A stretch of DNA of 64,000 nt from a bacterium (GCA_020444265.1 JAHLLH010000002.1:361033-425032), one strand, 5' to 3'. Counted from the first letter of the stretch, positions 39,861-49,256 are shown. Translations and numbers: made by a program. Notes: generated by a model not told the origin, from the sequence alone.

Positions 39861-40916
39861 TCAGCGTTTCAGCAGGTTCCTGTACACCTCGAGGTAGTCC
39901 CGGGTTACCGCCGCGATGGTGACATGGGAGGTGACCCAGTCGTAGGCCCTCTCACGCATCTGCTCTTGCAGGGTGGGGTCATCGAGGAGACGATTCAACT
40001 GGTTGGCGAGGCAGGCAGCATCGCCCTCTTCGCAGGTCAGGCCACGGTCTGCGACCGAATCGAGCATCCCTCCCGTCAGGGTCGAGACCACTGGCACACG
40101 GTAGATAAAGGCATCGAAGACACTTGAGTTCAGCCCCTCGGTGTGATTGCCGGTCACCAGGTAGATGTCGAAGAGGGGGAAGTAGTCCTCGACTCCGTCA
40201 TAGTGACCTAGCAAGAGGTAACGGTCTTCGAGGCTGTAGTCACGGATCATCGCCGGGATTCGTGTCGCATATTCGTCCCCCATGGTGCCGAAATGAAGGA
40301 AGACTACATCCTGCCGCAGTTCCATGAGATGACGGATCGTTTCGACCATGGTCACGGGGTCCTTCTGGTCAACCAGATCGCCCGTGGTAGCGATGATTTT
40401 CTTCCCCTCCAGCTTCAGCTCATTCCGAAGTGCCTCAACCCGTTTGAGATTAGGGTTGAGCTGCTTCACTGCTGAGGAGATCAGTTCGACCGGTTTGGAG
40501 GTGGTCTGGGAAAGGGTGTCTCGAATGGCAGAGGAAATCGCGACAATCCCATCGGTGAAACGGTACTTCAGCTTGCTGAAGAGATCGGTCTGGACGAAAT
40601 TGACCCGTCTCGTATAGATGAGGGGCCTGCGGTGGACCAGTTTTGCCAGAAAGGCAAGCGAATGACCCTTGCCGCTCTGCGCGTGGACCAGGTCATAGGC
40701 CCGTCCCCGAAACGCCAGAAAGGCGAGCGCCCCTCCCTGTCCGGGCAGGGCATGAACCGTAAAACAGGCCTCTCGTGCCCGCTCCTCCAGCGGCGTACCG
40801 CGACGGCAAAGCAGCTCGACCGCCACGCCAGCGTCACGCAACCCTTCGAGGGTGTACATGGTTTGACGTTCCCCGCCGCGCCATGTCTTTTCGGTGTTGA
40901 CCTGTAGGACACGCAT
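39861..40916 (-). CDS. GT-B glycosyltransferase (group 1/4)
   Basis: The 351-residue protein has an N-terminal MRVLQVNTEKTWRGGERQTM loop, typical of GT4 acceptor domains. The C-terminal donor domain has LYLVTGNHTEGLNSSVFDAF and VVSTLTGGMLDSVADRGLTC, equivalent to the E-x7-E region. It transfers a sugar from an activated donor, probably in LPS or capsule assembly; donor and acceptor are unknown. ATG 40916 lies 70 bases past a region of family B repeat. It is on the same strand as the GT2 gene but separated from it by a 300-base repeat-filled gap. Confidence 0.9.
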   Translation of the reverse strand: MRVLQVNTEKTWRGGERQTMYTLEGLRDAGVAVELLCRRGTPLEERAREACFTVHALPGQGGALAFLAFRGRAYDLVHAQSGKGHSLAFLAKLVHRRPLIYTRRVNFVQTDLFSKLKYRFTDGIVAISSAIRDTLSQTTSKPVELISSAVKQLNPNLKRVEALRNELKLEGKKIIATTGDLVDQKDPVTMVETIRHLMELRQDVVFLHFGTMGDEYATRIPAMIRDYSLEDRYLLLGHYDGVEDYFPLFDIYLVTGNHTEGLNSSVFDAFIYRVPVVSTLTGGMLDSVADRGLTCEEGDAACLANQLNRLLDDPTLQEQMRERAYDWVTSHVTIAAVTRDYLEVYRNLLKR

Positions 40917-40952
40917 GCGGCCAATATACTGTCATCCCCCTTCCATCCCAAC

Positions 40953-41090
40953 TTGTCACCCCCAGCGACAAATCCGGCAATTGCCGGATTGTGACCACAG
41001 GGAACCTTGTCGCGTCGGGGGTCCCCTGAGGAGAGGAGTGGAGACCTGGGTGCTCAATCCATGGGGGTCCCAAATGTGCTGGGGATGATA
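40953..41090. repeat. Family B interspersed inverted repeat, copy 4
   Basis: It starts TTGTCACCCCCAGCGACAAA and ends GTGCTGGGGATGATA, with internal GCGTCGGGGGTCCCC. It lies between divergent genes. Confidence 0.75.
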
Positions 41091-41189
41091 GACGAGGAGT
41101 GCGACATGGCAACAGGCGTTTTTCACGCCCCGAGCCTGAGGGGACCGTCTGGCTGACCCCTATATTCCACTCAACGACACGGAGCAGGT

Positions 41190-41870
41190 ATGTCACAACG
41201 CGATAGCATCCTGAGAGCGCTACTGGAAGCGGGGCAGCGTCTCGATCAGCGTCAACTTGTCGCCGGGACCGAGGGCAATCTTTCGGCAAGGCTGGAGGAT
41301 GGGACGATTTTGATCACCGCATCGGGACGATTCAAGGGGACCTTGACCCCGAATGACCTCGTGCTGGTGGACCTGGAAGGAAAGAAGCTCGAGGGAGCAG
41401 CGGCCATGTCAAGCGAAGGGTGGACCCACCTCGAGGCGTATCGTGCAAGGCCTGACATCGGGGCCGTGGTCCACGCTCACCCGCCCCATGTGCTCGCCCT
41501 GAACCTGCAAGGGTGGGATATGGAAGCGGTTCCCCTGGCAGAAGCAGCCTATGGTTTTGGCTCGGTGCCAACCTGTGAATTTGCAGTCCCGGGCACCCCG
41601 GAAGGTGCCGCCTCGATCGGTGGCTGGATTGAAAAGCGGGATGCTTTGCTGCTGGATCGTCACGGTGCCGTCACGGTCGGCAGCGATCTCCGTCAAGCGC
41701 TCGCCCGTATGGAGATGCTCGAGGCTGTTGCACGAGTCATTGTCCTCGCTCGTGGCCCGAATCACATCCGTTCACTGGAGGCCGAGCAGGTGGAGCGCAT
41801 CCGTACTGCTGCTCTTTTAGCCGGGGGGCGCAAAGAAGCGATTGATGCCTGGGCGGAGAAGGTGGGGTGA
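41190..41870 (+). CDS. Class II aldolase/adducin family protein
   Basis: The 226-residue protein has zinc ligands in VVHAHPPHVLAL (HxH) and a third in LLLDRHGAVTVG. The catalytic acid is likely the glutamate in AMSSEGWTHLEAYRARPD. GTEGNLSARL and LITASGRFKG form the phosphate-binding region. This fits L-fuculose-1-phosphate aldolase or methylthioribulose-phosphate dehydratase relatives. The substrate cannot be set, since no sugar or methionine-salvage genes are adjacent. It is monocistronic, between two family B repeats. Confidence 0.88.
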   Translation: MSQRDSILRALLEAGQRLDQRQLVAGTEGNLSARLEDGTILITASGRFKGTLTPNDLVLVDLEGKKLEGAAAMSSEGWTHLEAYRARPDIGAVVHAHPPHVLALNLQGWDMEAVPLAEAAYGFGSVPTCEFAVPGTPEGAASIGGWIEKRDALLLDRHGAVTVGSDLRQALARMEMLEAVARVIVLARGPNHIRSLEAEQVERIRTAALLAGGRKEAIDAWAEKVG

Positions 41871-41902
41871 AAAGGATAGCCGATTTATAGTCGCCGCCTC
41901 TC

Positions 41903-42038
41903 CTGTCATCCCCAGAACACAAGTCCGGCAGGTGCCGGACTTTGTTGTTGATGTTGTGCGCGTCGGGGATCCCCTACGCGCACGGGTTCCCTTCGGTCAC
42001 GACGCCGCTGACGCGACGTTGTGCGCTGGGGATGACAG
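41903..42038. repeat. Family B interspersed inverted repeat, copy 5
   Basis: It is bounded by CTGTCATCCCCAGAACACAA and GCGCTGGGGATGACAG, with internal GCGTCGGGGATCCCC and CCCTTCGGTCACGACGCCGC. Confidence 0.8.
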
Positions 42039-42042
42039 AATG

Positions 42043-42124
42043 ATGTCGTGACGAAGCAACCCCCTGAACATTGGCAGATGGGTGCCACAGTTCAGGGGGT
42101 TGCTTCGCTTCGCTCGAAATGACT
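42043..42124. repeat. Family E repeat, copy 1, with long perfect hairpin
   Basis: CGAAGCAACCCCCTGAAC (42052-42069) pairs perfectly with GTTCAGGGGGTTGCTTCG (42090-42107). The loop contains TGGCAGATGGGTGCCA, itself a hairpin. It sits just after the minus-strand gene at 42140 and could act as its terminator. Confidence 0.75.
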
Positions 42125-42139
42125 TCGAACACCTATCGA

Positions 42140-42556
42140 TCAGGCTCCCGCGAACTCGTCACGGTTTTGCATCTCTTTCAACTCGTCGAGCTTGGCGCGT
42201 TCGTTGGCCACCTCTCGATGGGTCGCCTGAATCTGTTCAAACAGGTCCAGCACACCCGGATCGTCGAAAATGTCGCCTCGTTCCTCAGCCACCTTTATCC
42301 GGAAAATCAACTCACCGAGCTTGCCGTAAAGGTTCTTCAACCGCATACGCAACGAAGCGATTTCGACCTCGATGATCCCACGTTGAGCGACATCCCCCGC
42401 CACATCGAGGGTCCGGTTCATCAGACGATCGGCGGTATTGCGGATACGGTCCCAGGTGGTCTGGTGCCCCTCACGGCCATAGCCGTAGGGATCGCCCTCG
42501 TGCTTGGGGGAATCCTCTTCCCACTCAAAGTCGTTGTTTTTCTCTTTTTCAGTCAT
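42140..42556 (-). CDS. Small acidic helical protein, unknown
   Basis: The 138-residue protein is highly charged, with an acidic N-terminus (EKEKNNDFEWEEDSPKHEGD). A predicted helical or coiled-coil body follows (IIEVEIASLRMRLKNLYGKL, GELIFRIKVAEERGDIF, ATHREVANERAKLDELKEM). There is no signal peptide or membrane helix. I do not recognise the family. Its start region lies opposite the leader of the divergent S9 peptidase gene. Confidence 0.65.
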   Translation of the reverse strand: MTEKEKNNDFEWEEDSPKHEGDPYGYGREGHQTTWDRIRNTADRLMNRTLDVAGDVAQRGIIEVEIASLRMRLKNLYGKLGELIFRIKVAEERGDIFDDPGVLDLFEQIQATHREVANERAKLDELKEMQNRDEFAGA

Positions 42557-42770
42557 GGTCCGAGTCCTTCTCCCTTACGCTGTAATTCCGATACAATATA
42601 ACATAGTTAGAAGGGGTTTTCGAGACGTGGATCACATCGAAGAGAAGCTCTCATCCACGAGGAACTTCTGTTGGGTTGTCGGCTGGAAACGAGCGGTCAG
42701 ACAAAGTATCTTGAACGACCGGTATATCAATTTGATGTCGTCCCAGGTGGGGCGTGGAAAGGACAACACC

Positions 42771-45395
42771 ATGCGTACTACAGCGTATCTCTTCCTGGCA
42801 GTTCTTTTGATCGGTTCTTCGGTCTACGGAGCGCCGGTCGATTTGGACGACTGGCTTGTCGCCGGGCCTGCCGAAGCACCGTACGGACAGCTCGACGAGT
42901 TGGATGACTACAACGCTGTCAGCGATTTATTTGAAGCGGATCCCTTCCACGCCAGGGAGCTCTGGGCCAGCAACGGTATGGAGCTGCGACTGGCTCCTTT
43001 CGAAACAAGCAGCTTCCGTGCGGAAGAGTTGTCCCTGGATGCACCAGAGGTTGGCAGCCGGACCCTGAAGTACGCCGCCGCCGCGAGCTACCTGAAGGTA
43101 CCGGCCTGGCAGAAGGGCAGCCTTGTGGTACGTGGTGCAGCACCCTTCCGTCTTTACCTCGATGGCGAAAAACTGATGGAACGAACCTCTGCGGCCGACT
43201 CCGACACCACTGAAATGTCCGAAAGTGCGACCATCGACCAGGGCACCCGCCGTCTCCTGCTCGTCACCGCCTTGACCGGCAGCGATTCGCTCGCGACCTG
43301 GTCTTTCGAGGTACGTTATGAAGCGGACGAGGATACGCCGGAGGAGTGGATGCCAAACGGCTCGACCGATCCGATGCACGGCTTTGAGCTACCTGATTAC
43401 CCGATGATGGAATCGGTCGGCGATCTCTCGATGAGCCCCGATGGCAAGTACCTGGCTGTCCGTGTCGGCTGGCGTGAAGGCCCCGAGCTTAAAGCGAAGA
43501 GCGAGCTGCGTGTGCTGGACATGAAACGTCGTGAAGTGGTCTGGAGCTATGGCGAATCGGTTCGTCCGAGCCCGCTGCTCTGGGCGCCGGACAGCCGGAG
43601 CCTGCTGCTCGGATTGAGTGGCGACAAGGGCAAAGATCTCTTCCTGCTGACCACCAATGACTGGCTGCTGCAGCGTGTCGCACGTGGCCTCGAGGATGCA
43701 GGCTCGTTCGAGTACGCGCCGGATGGGCGTGGCCTTTATTACACACGGAATATTGAAGCAGCCGAATCGGATCGTGAATACAAGGTGATGTGGGGGCTCG
43801 AAGATCGTTGGGGCGGTTGGCGTGACCTGACCGAGTTCCGTTACTACGCTTTTGAAGGTGGTGTCTCCATTCCTGTCGCGAAGGGCAAGTACGGTCCCGA
43901 CTCCTTTGTCATCGCCCCCGATGGCTCCGCGATCTATGCTTACCGAAGTGTTCCGGAGGTGGAACGTCCCTTCGGTAAGATTGAGTTCTGGAAGATTCCG
44001 ACCAATGGCGGCGAGGCGGAGAAATTTGGCGGGATGCGTGTCACTCGCAGTGGAGCCTTGACGATCAGCCCTGATGGCAAGACCCTCGCCTATGTCGGTC
44101 CACCAGCGGAAGTGATGGGCAATGACGATCCGCTCGAGAACGCGCACAACACCAACAATTCCGACCTCTGGTTGATTGACATCGCAACAGGCGAAGCACG
44201 CAACATGACTCGTGACTTTGACCCCGATGTCGATGGCTCCAGCTATGGCACCGGCGGCAGCAGCGATGTAGTCTGGGGCGAGGATGGTAAGATTCACTTC
44301 TCGGCCTTTTACGACAAGTCGATGTACTACTGCACAATGGACCCGAAGTCGGGCGAGATCGAGCAGCAGAAGCTGGCCTCTTCCGGTTTTGCCAACCTCG
44401 CGATCCCGAAAGCGAAGGGTGCGACGGTTGTCGCTTACCGCGCTGACAACCTCGCCCAGTACTCGGATATCCGTTGGTACGATGTGAAGCGGAAACGTGG
44501 TGGAGATCTACTGCCCTTGAATGAGGCACTGGCGAGCATCGCTGCCCCGGCGGTACGTGTCGAGGACTATGATTTCGTCAACAGCGAAGGCATCACCGTG
44601 CCGGGGTATCTCTACTACCCGGCCGGGTACGATCCGGATGGTTCCTACCCGATGATTGTCGACACCTACGGTGGCGTGATCGGTTTCGGCGATGGCTTCA
44701 TGTGGGGCAGTAACCAGTGGGCAAATCGCGGCTACTTCGTCTACGTGCCCATCCCACGTGGTGCCAATGGTTACGGCGAAGAATTCGCTGATGCGCACCT
44801 GCATGAATGGGGTGTGACCACCAGCGCGGACATGAACCAGGGTGTCAAACACATTGTCGAGAACGTGCAGGGTGTCGATGGCAGCCGTGTAGGGTTCGAC
44901 TCCGGCAGCTATGGCGGTTTCCTCGCCATGTACCTGTTGTCGATGGACAAGGATGATCCGAACTACTACCCCTACAAGACCGCGGTCGGAGGTTACGGCA
45001 TCTCCAACCTCGCGTCGTACTGGGGCGTTGGGAACTGGGGCTACTGGTACATGGAAGTGTCCGCCCCGGGCTACTTTCCCTGGAATCAGCCGCAGTGGTT
45101 CATCGAACACTCACCGCTCTACCAGGCGGACAAAATTGATGTGCCGCTCTTGCTGGTCCATGGCGATGCGGACAACAATGTCCCGCCGATGGAATCGGAC
45201 CAGATGTACACCGCCCTCAAGCAGCTCGGCAAAGAGGTGGTCTTTGTCCGTTTCCCGGGCGAGGGACATGGCACGGCCAACGATCGCCGTCATTACATGG
45301 AACGCAAACGGATTGAGACGGAATGGTTCGACAAGTACCTGAAGGACCAGCCCGGCGCGTTCGACGAGCGGATGAAGGAAGAATTCAAGAAGTAG
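42771..45395 (+). CDS. Secreted S9-family prolyl oligopeptidase/DPP-like peptidase
   Basis: The 874-residue protein starts at ATG 42771 (AAAGGA upstream) with a signal peptide (TAYLFLAVLLIGSSVYG). Residues about 20-170 form an extra N-terminal beta domain. A propeller follows (about 190-590; LSMSPDGKYLAVRVGW, FEYAPDGRGLYYTRN, LTISPDGKTLAYVG). The C-terminal alpha/beta hydrolase domain carries the triad S713 (GSYGG), D801 (HGDADNN) and H833 (GEGHG). It probably cleaves peptides in the periplasm. The nucleophile motif is SGSYGG where most DPP4-like enzymes have GWSYGG. It is monocistronic; a family E repeat directly after the stop may terminate transcription. Confidence 0.92.
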   Translation: MRTTAYLFLAVLLIGSSVYGAPVDLDDWLVAGPAEAPYGQLDELDDYNAVSDLFEADPFHARELWASNGMELRLAPFETSSFRAEELSLDAPEVGSRTLKYAAAASYLKVPAWQKGSLVVRGAAPFRLYLDGEKLMERTSAADSDTTEMSESATIDQGTRRLLLVTALTGSDSLATWSFEVRYEADEDTPEEWMPNGSTDPMHGFELPDYPMMESVGDLSMSPDGKYLAVRVGWREGPELKAKSELRVLDMKRREVVWSYGESVRPSPLLWAPDSRSLLLGLSGDKGKDLFLLTTNDWLLQRVARGLEDAGSFEYAPDGRGLYYTRNIEAAESDREYKVMWGLEDRWGGWRDLTEFRYYAFEGGVSIPVAKGKYGPDSFVIAPDGSAIYAYRSVPEVERPFGKIEFWKIPTNGGEAEKFGGMRVTRSGALTISPDGKTLAYVGPPAEVMGNDDPLENAHNTNNSDLWLIDIATGEARNMTRDFDPDVDGSSYGTGGSSDVVWGEDGKIHFSAFYDKSMYYCTMDPKSGEIEQQKLASSGFANLAIPKAKGATVVAYRADNLAQYSDIRWYDVKRKRGGDLLPLNEALASIAAPAVRVEDYDFVNSEGITVPGYLYYPAGYDPDGSYPMIVDTYGGVIGFGDGFMWGSNQWANRGYFVYVPIPRGANGYGEEFADAHLHEWGVTTSADMNQGVKHIVENVQGVDGSRVGFDSGSYGGFLAMYLLSMDKDDPNYYPYKTAVGGYGISNLASYWGVGNWGYWYMEVSAPGYFPWNQPQWFIEHSPLYQADKIDVPLLLVHGDADNNVPPMESDQMYTALKQLGKEVVFVRFPGEGHGTANDRRHYMERKRIETEWFDKYLKDQPGAFDERMKEEFKK

Positions 45396-45402
45396 AGATT
45401 GT

Positions 45403-45520
45403 GAAGTCATTGCGAGGAAGGGCTTCGCCCTGACAAAGCAACCCCCCGGATAGTGGCAGATGAATGCCACGTACCGGGGGGTTGCTTTGTTGGAGCTGTG
45501 CTCCGCCTCACTATGACTTG
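45403..45520. repeat. Family E repeat, copy 2
   Basis: The outer inverted ends are AAGTCATTGCGAGG and CCTCACTATGACTT. The inner stem is ACAAAGCAACCCCCCGG (45433-45449) with CCGGGGGGTTGCTTTGT (45474-45490). The loop hairpin is TGGCAGATGAATGCCA, as in copy 1. Confidence 0.8.
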
Positions 45521-45543
45521 CAGGAATTCCTGTCACCGCACCT

Positions 45544-45721
45544 CTGTCATCCCCAGCGCACAGGCTCGCTTCTGCGGGCTGGGGGTTGGCGTTGTGAGCG
45601 TCGGGGATCCCCCATGCTCGAAGACCGCAGGATTTGTTCATCGTCGAAGGGGACCCCCGACGCGACAGGGTGACCTGGGGTCACAACAGCGTTGGCACCC
45701 TGTTTGTCGCTGGGGGTGACA
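45544..45721. repeat. Family B interspersed inverted repeat, copy 6
   Basis: It is bounded by CTGTCATCCCCAGCGCACAG and GTCGCTGGGGGTGACA, with internal GCGTCGGGGATCCCC. Confidence 0.8.
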
Positions 45722-45740
45722 AGTATCTACTGTCGCATCT

Positions 45741-46334
45741 CTACCCCAGTGCTGACTTGCAGAGCCCCTCGAATTCACTCACCTCAATCACCGAGGCATA
45801 CCTCGGGAAGAGCTGGGCCATCAGGGTCTCGTGCAGCTCCTGGTTGGTGTCGAGGCAGCCGTCCTTCAGGACAAACAGCTTGAAATCACGATCCGCCGCT
45901 TCGAGCAGAGTGGAGAGGACGACTCCGCTGGTCAAAACTCCTGCCAGGACAAGTGTGTCACGGCTACTCATGCGAAGCTTTTTATCGAGGTCCGTGGTCG
46001 AAAAGGCTCCGATGCGTGTTTTGCGAACGAGAGTATCTCCCATCTGAGGTTCAAGAGTGGGGTGAACCTGGGTAGAGGGGTCGCCATCATACATCAAGCG
46101 GTTGTTCGCGATATCCGTGAGACGATCATCGTGCTTCGGCAGACGGTTGTAATCGAGGTCATTAAAGGCGATCCGTACGTACCCGACCTTCATTCCCTTG
46201 TCACGAGCTGTGGCGATGGTCCCGGCGAGACGGTTCACCAAGTCGTCCGATCCTTCAAACCGATCAAGGACGGAGGGTTGCATGTCCAGCAAGAGAAGCA
46301 TGCTGCGACGGGGATCGATGTTCGGGGTGCTCAT
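45741..46334 (-). CDS. Isochorismatase-family protein lacking the catalytic cysteine
   Basis: The 197-residue protein has the isochorismatase-like fold: SMLLLLDMQPSVLDRF with the catalytic aspartate, LVRKTRIGAF with the conserved lysine, and VLAGVLTSGVVLSTLLEAAD. In active cysteine hydrolases the position after TSG holds cysteine; here it is valine. The protein is therefore probably not a standard amidohydrolase of the nicotinamidase type. It could be a non-cysteine member of the isochorismatase group, or inactive. It is monocistronic between repeats. Confidence 0.85.
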   Translation of the reverse strand: MSTPNIDPRRSMLLLLDMQPSVLDRFEGSDDLVNRLAGTIATARDKGMKVGYVRIAFNDLDYNRLPKHDDRLTDIANNRLMYDGDPSTQVHPTLEPQMGDTLVRKTRIGAFSTTDLDKKLRMSSRDTLVLAGVLTSGVVLSTLLEAADRDFKLFVLKDGCLDTNQELHETLMAQLFPRYASVIEVSEFEGLCKSALG

Positions 46335-46406
46335 CGGGTGCCTCGGGTTGGTGGATGGATAGGGAAAGATACAACATCGTATCCTCTAGCAGCAGATAAA
46401 GCCTTA

Positions 46407-46566
46407 CGTCATTGCGAACAAGCGAAGCGCCGTGTGGCAATCGGCTCTTTATTGGGGACGCAGCCCCCAGCGGAGTGCGGATGGATGCGGAACGCCGCCT
46501 GTCGGCACCGTAGGCACAGCGTAGATTGCCACGTCCCTTCGCTTCGCTGCGGTCCTCGCAATGACG
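46407..46566. repeat. Family E repeat, copy 3 (long form)
   Basis: The outer inverted ends are ACGTCATTGCGAACAAGCGA and CTCGCAATGACGG, with AGCGAAGCG facing CGCTTCGCT. The interior differs from the short hairpin form of copies 1 and 2. Confidence 0.7.
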
Positions 46567-46580
46567 GCAAGCGGACACTC

Positions 46581-46742
46581 CTGTCATCCCCAGCGCACAA
46601 GCTCGCGTCAGCGGGCTGGGGGTTGGCTTTGTGCGCGTCGGGGATCCCCTTCCTGGTGCGAGGCCCTTGGGGATCCCCGACGCGCACGGGTTCTCTTCGG
46701 TCACGATCCGGCTACCGCCGAATTGTGCGCTGGGGATGACAG
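46581..46742. repeat. Family B interspersed inverted repeat, copy 7
   Basis: It is bounded by CTGTCATCCCCAGCGCACAA and GCGCTGGGGATGACAG. The interior has two facing CGTCGGGGATCCCC / GGGGATCCCCGACGCG blocks and TCTTCGGTCACGATCCGGC. It lies 15 bases after family E copy 3. Confidence 0.8.
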
Positions 46743-46915
46743 TGTGGAGAAGGGTGACATGGCACGTTGCGTCAGACTCCCCTCCGCCCCATCTCCTCCC
46801 CTCACACAAAGCACACCGCTCTCCAGTTGCACGACCTCAGCCCGGACTGCTATCATATCCCCATCCGACGGGACTTCCTCTCCGCGGACACATCCACTTC
46901 ATCAGGACGATCCCT

Positions 46916-47719
46916 ATGCAATGGCTCAAGGAAAAAGGAAACCTGGACGACTTCTTCGAGAAGGTCCGTACGGCTGACAGCCGTGTGCTGATCACCGACT
47001 ATGATGGCACCCTTGCTCCCTTTGTTTATGACCGCAACCGCGCCAAACCATACCCCGGGGTGCAGGATGTTCTCGAGCGTATCAATTCACAGAACAACAG
47101 TCGTGTAGTGATTGTCACCGGAAGGACCATCGAGGACCAGCGACGGATCATGGCTCTGCGTTCGAACACGGAAGTGTGGGGTACGCATGGCTGGGAGCGT
47201 TTCTCTCCCGATGGCAGCCATCGTGTCTGGCCCATCGGAGAAGGCTACTCGGAGGGACTCGAGGAAGCGATCGCCTGGGCTACACGTGAGGAACTGCTGG
47301 AACGGATTGAGACCAAACCGGCTACAGTCGCCCTCCATTGGCGTTCCGCTGCAGGCGAGGAGAAGGAGCGCATCAAGGAGATTACCGAAAAAACCTTCAC
47401 CAGGATCGCTGAGGAAAGCGGCTTGCTGCTTCACCGTTTTGATGGTGGATTGGAGCTGCGGACCCCGGGTCGTGACAAGGGCAATGCGGTCAAGATCATC
47501 CTCGAAGAACTTGGAGAGGGCAATCATGCCTTTGCCTACCTTGGGGATGATGCTACCGATGAAGATGCCTTTGCGGCGCTTGAGGGAAGCGATGCCCTGC
47601 GTGTGCTGGTACGGACCGAGCTGCGTGAAACCGGCGCCGACCTCTGGTTGCGTCCGCCACGTGAAATGATCCGATTCCTTGAACGCTGGGCTGAAGCAAC
47701 CAACTCGACAACGGAATGA
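46916..47719 (+). CDS. otsB: Trehalose-6-phosphate phosphatase
   Basis: The 267-residue HAD phosphatase starts at ATG 46916. Motif I is ITDYDGTLAPF (nucleophile aspartate), then VVIVTGRTIED, the lysine region RDKGNAVKII and the metal site YLGDDATDEDAF. It dephosphorylates trehalose-6-phosphate to trehalose, an osmo- and desiccation protectant. The stop overlaps the otsA start (ATGA). The gene order is phosphatase first, then synthase. Confidence 0.94.
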   Translation: MQWLKEKGNLDDFFEKVRTADSRVLITDYDGTLAPFVYDRNRAKPYPGVQDVLERINSQNNSRVVIVTGRTIEDQRRIMALRSNTEVWGTHGWERFSPDGSHRVWPIGEGYSEGLEEAIAWATREELLERIETKPATVALHWRSAAGEEKERIKEITEKTFTRIAEESGLLLHRFDGGLELRTPGRDKGNAVKIILEELGEGNHAFAYLGDDATDEDAFAALEGSDALRVLVRTELRETGADLWLRPPREMIRFLERWAEATNSTTE

Positions 47720-49137
47720 ATGTTCGTCACAAGCGATTAGTCGTCATATCCAACCGACTGCCTGTTTCCATTCGAGATGAAGAGGGCGGGCAGACCCTGC
47801 AAACAGCCTCCGGCGGGCTGGTCACTGCCCTCGCGCCGATCATGAACCGGAACCACGGTCACTGGATCGGCTGGCTGGGGCAGAATCAACCGGACCACGT
47901 CGACCGTCTGGTGCAGGATTTCAACAAGCAGGGCAGCTACACGATCCAGCAGATTCCTCTTTCCAATGAGGAAATCGAGAAATACTACCTCGGCTTTACC
48001 AACGGCTGCATCTGGCCGCTCTTCCATGATCTGTTGCCGATGGCAACCTTCAACCAGGATGAATGGGACGCGTACGTTCGAATCAACGAGCGTTTTGGCG
48101 AAGCGGCCGCCAAGCAGGTAGAGAAGAATGATTTTATCTGGGTGCACGATTATCATTTGATGATGGTTGCACAGGTGCTGCGTAAGAAGAAGGTGCGTCA
48201 GCCGCTCGCCTACTTCCATCACATCCCTTTCCCTTCGCCGGACATTTTTCGTCGAATGCCCTGGCGTGAAGAAATCCTGAACGCACTTCTCTCGTTCGAC
48301 CTGGTCGGCTTCCAGAGTTTGCGGGACCGTCGCAACTTCATCGCCTCGGTCCGCGAGATGGTCCGTGGAGCGTACTTCACCAGAAAACGGAGACATACGC
48401 TGGTCCATCTCCATGGACGGTCGGTGCGGGTCGGTAATTACCCGATCTCAATCGACTTCGAGGAATTTGACGAGGCGGCTCGGTCGCAGGAAGTCCGTCT
48501 CGAGATGGCTGCCATGAAGGCGGCCTTCTCGGCGGAAACCCTGATTCTTGGGCTGGACCGTCTCGACTACACCAAGGGAATCCCGGAACGTTTTCTCGCC
48601 TTCGAGCGGCTGCTCGAGCTGCATCCTGAACTGATCGGTAAGGTGTCGCTGCTGCAGGTGGTGGTGCCGAGCCGGATCGGGGTTCAGATGTACCGTGATC
48701 TGAAAGAGGAGTTGGACAGCCTGACTGGACGGATCAACGGTCGATTCAGCGAGTACGGCTATGTGCCGATTTACTACTACTTCAAGCATCTCTCGCGAGC
48801 TGAACTACTCGCGCATTATCGTGCCTGCAACGTGGCCTTGATTACACCGCTGCGGGATGGGATGAACCTGGTGGCCAAAGAATATGCCGCCAGCCATGTC
48901 GACCTGGACGGCAGCTTGATCCTTAGTGAATTCACCGGGTCAGCGGAACAGCTGGAACGTGGGGCCTTCATCGTCAACCCCTACGATCTTGAGGGTGTCG
49001 CGGACGCTGTGTACCGGGCTATCACCCTTCCTGAAAAAGAGCAGCACAAACGCATGCGCAGCATGCGAAGCCAGGTCCGTCAGAACGACGTCCACCGCTG
49101 GGTGGGGTGGTTCACGGATGGTATCGAGGCGACCTGA
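47716..49137 (+). CDS. otsA: Trehalose-6-phosphate synthase
   Basis: The 473-residue GT20 enzyme joins glucose from UDP-glucose to glucose-6-phosphate. Signatures are VVISNRLPVSI, SGGLVTAL, WVHDYHLMMV, FFHIPFP-type YFHHIPFPSP, LGLDRLDYTKGIPERFLAFE, and NLVAKEYAASH with LSEFTGSAEQL. The start overlaps the otsB stop, so translation is coupled. The glycine-rich donor loop SGGLVTALAPIM is intact. No stress-specific promoter is recognised upstream of otsB. Confidence 0.95.
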   Translation: MNVRHKRLVVISNRLPVSIRDEEGGQTLQTASGGLVTALAPIMNRNHGHWIGWLGQNQPDHVDRLVQDFNKQGSYTIQQIPLSNEEIEKYYLGFTNGCIWPLFHDLLPMATFNQDEWDAYVRINERFGEAAAKQVEKNDFIWVHDYHLMMVAQVLRKKKVRQPLAYFHHIPFPSPDIFRRMPWREEILNALLSFDLVGFQSLRDRRNFIASVREMVRGAYFTRKRRHTLVHLHGRSVRVGNYPISIDFEEFDEAARSQEVRLEMAAMKAAFSAETLILGLDRLDYTKGIPERFLAFERLLELHPELIGKVSLLQVVVPSRIGVQMYRDLKEELDSLTGRINGRFSEYGYVPIYYYFKHLSRAELLAHYRACNVALITPLRDGMNLVAKEYAASHVDLDGSLILSEFTGSAEQLERGAFIVNPYDLEGVADAVYRAITLPEKEQHKRMRSMRSQVRQNDVHRWVGWFTDGIEAT

Positions 49138-49226
49138 CCCGTTCGAGGCCAGCTTTTTGCTTGAAGAATAGAGAGTTAATCGACTCCCGAAGCAGGCCCG
49201 AGGAGGAAATGTCAAGGAATTGTCCC

Positions 49227-49256
49227 TTGCATCCTCCAGATTGGACCGGGTACATT
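49227..49256 (+). promoter_or_regulatory. Candidate promoter upstream of the respiratory operon
   Basis: TTGCAT (49227-49232) and TACATT (49251-49256) are spaced by 18 bases, about 210 bases upstream of actA. No better match was seen in the 49138-49464 gap. Confidence 0.3.

Noticed and set aside
10957-46742. Interspersed repeats as CRISPR arrays
   Set aside because: Copies are dispersed kilobases apart, are palindromic, vary in length, and are not separated by uniform spacers; no cas genes are present.
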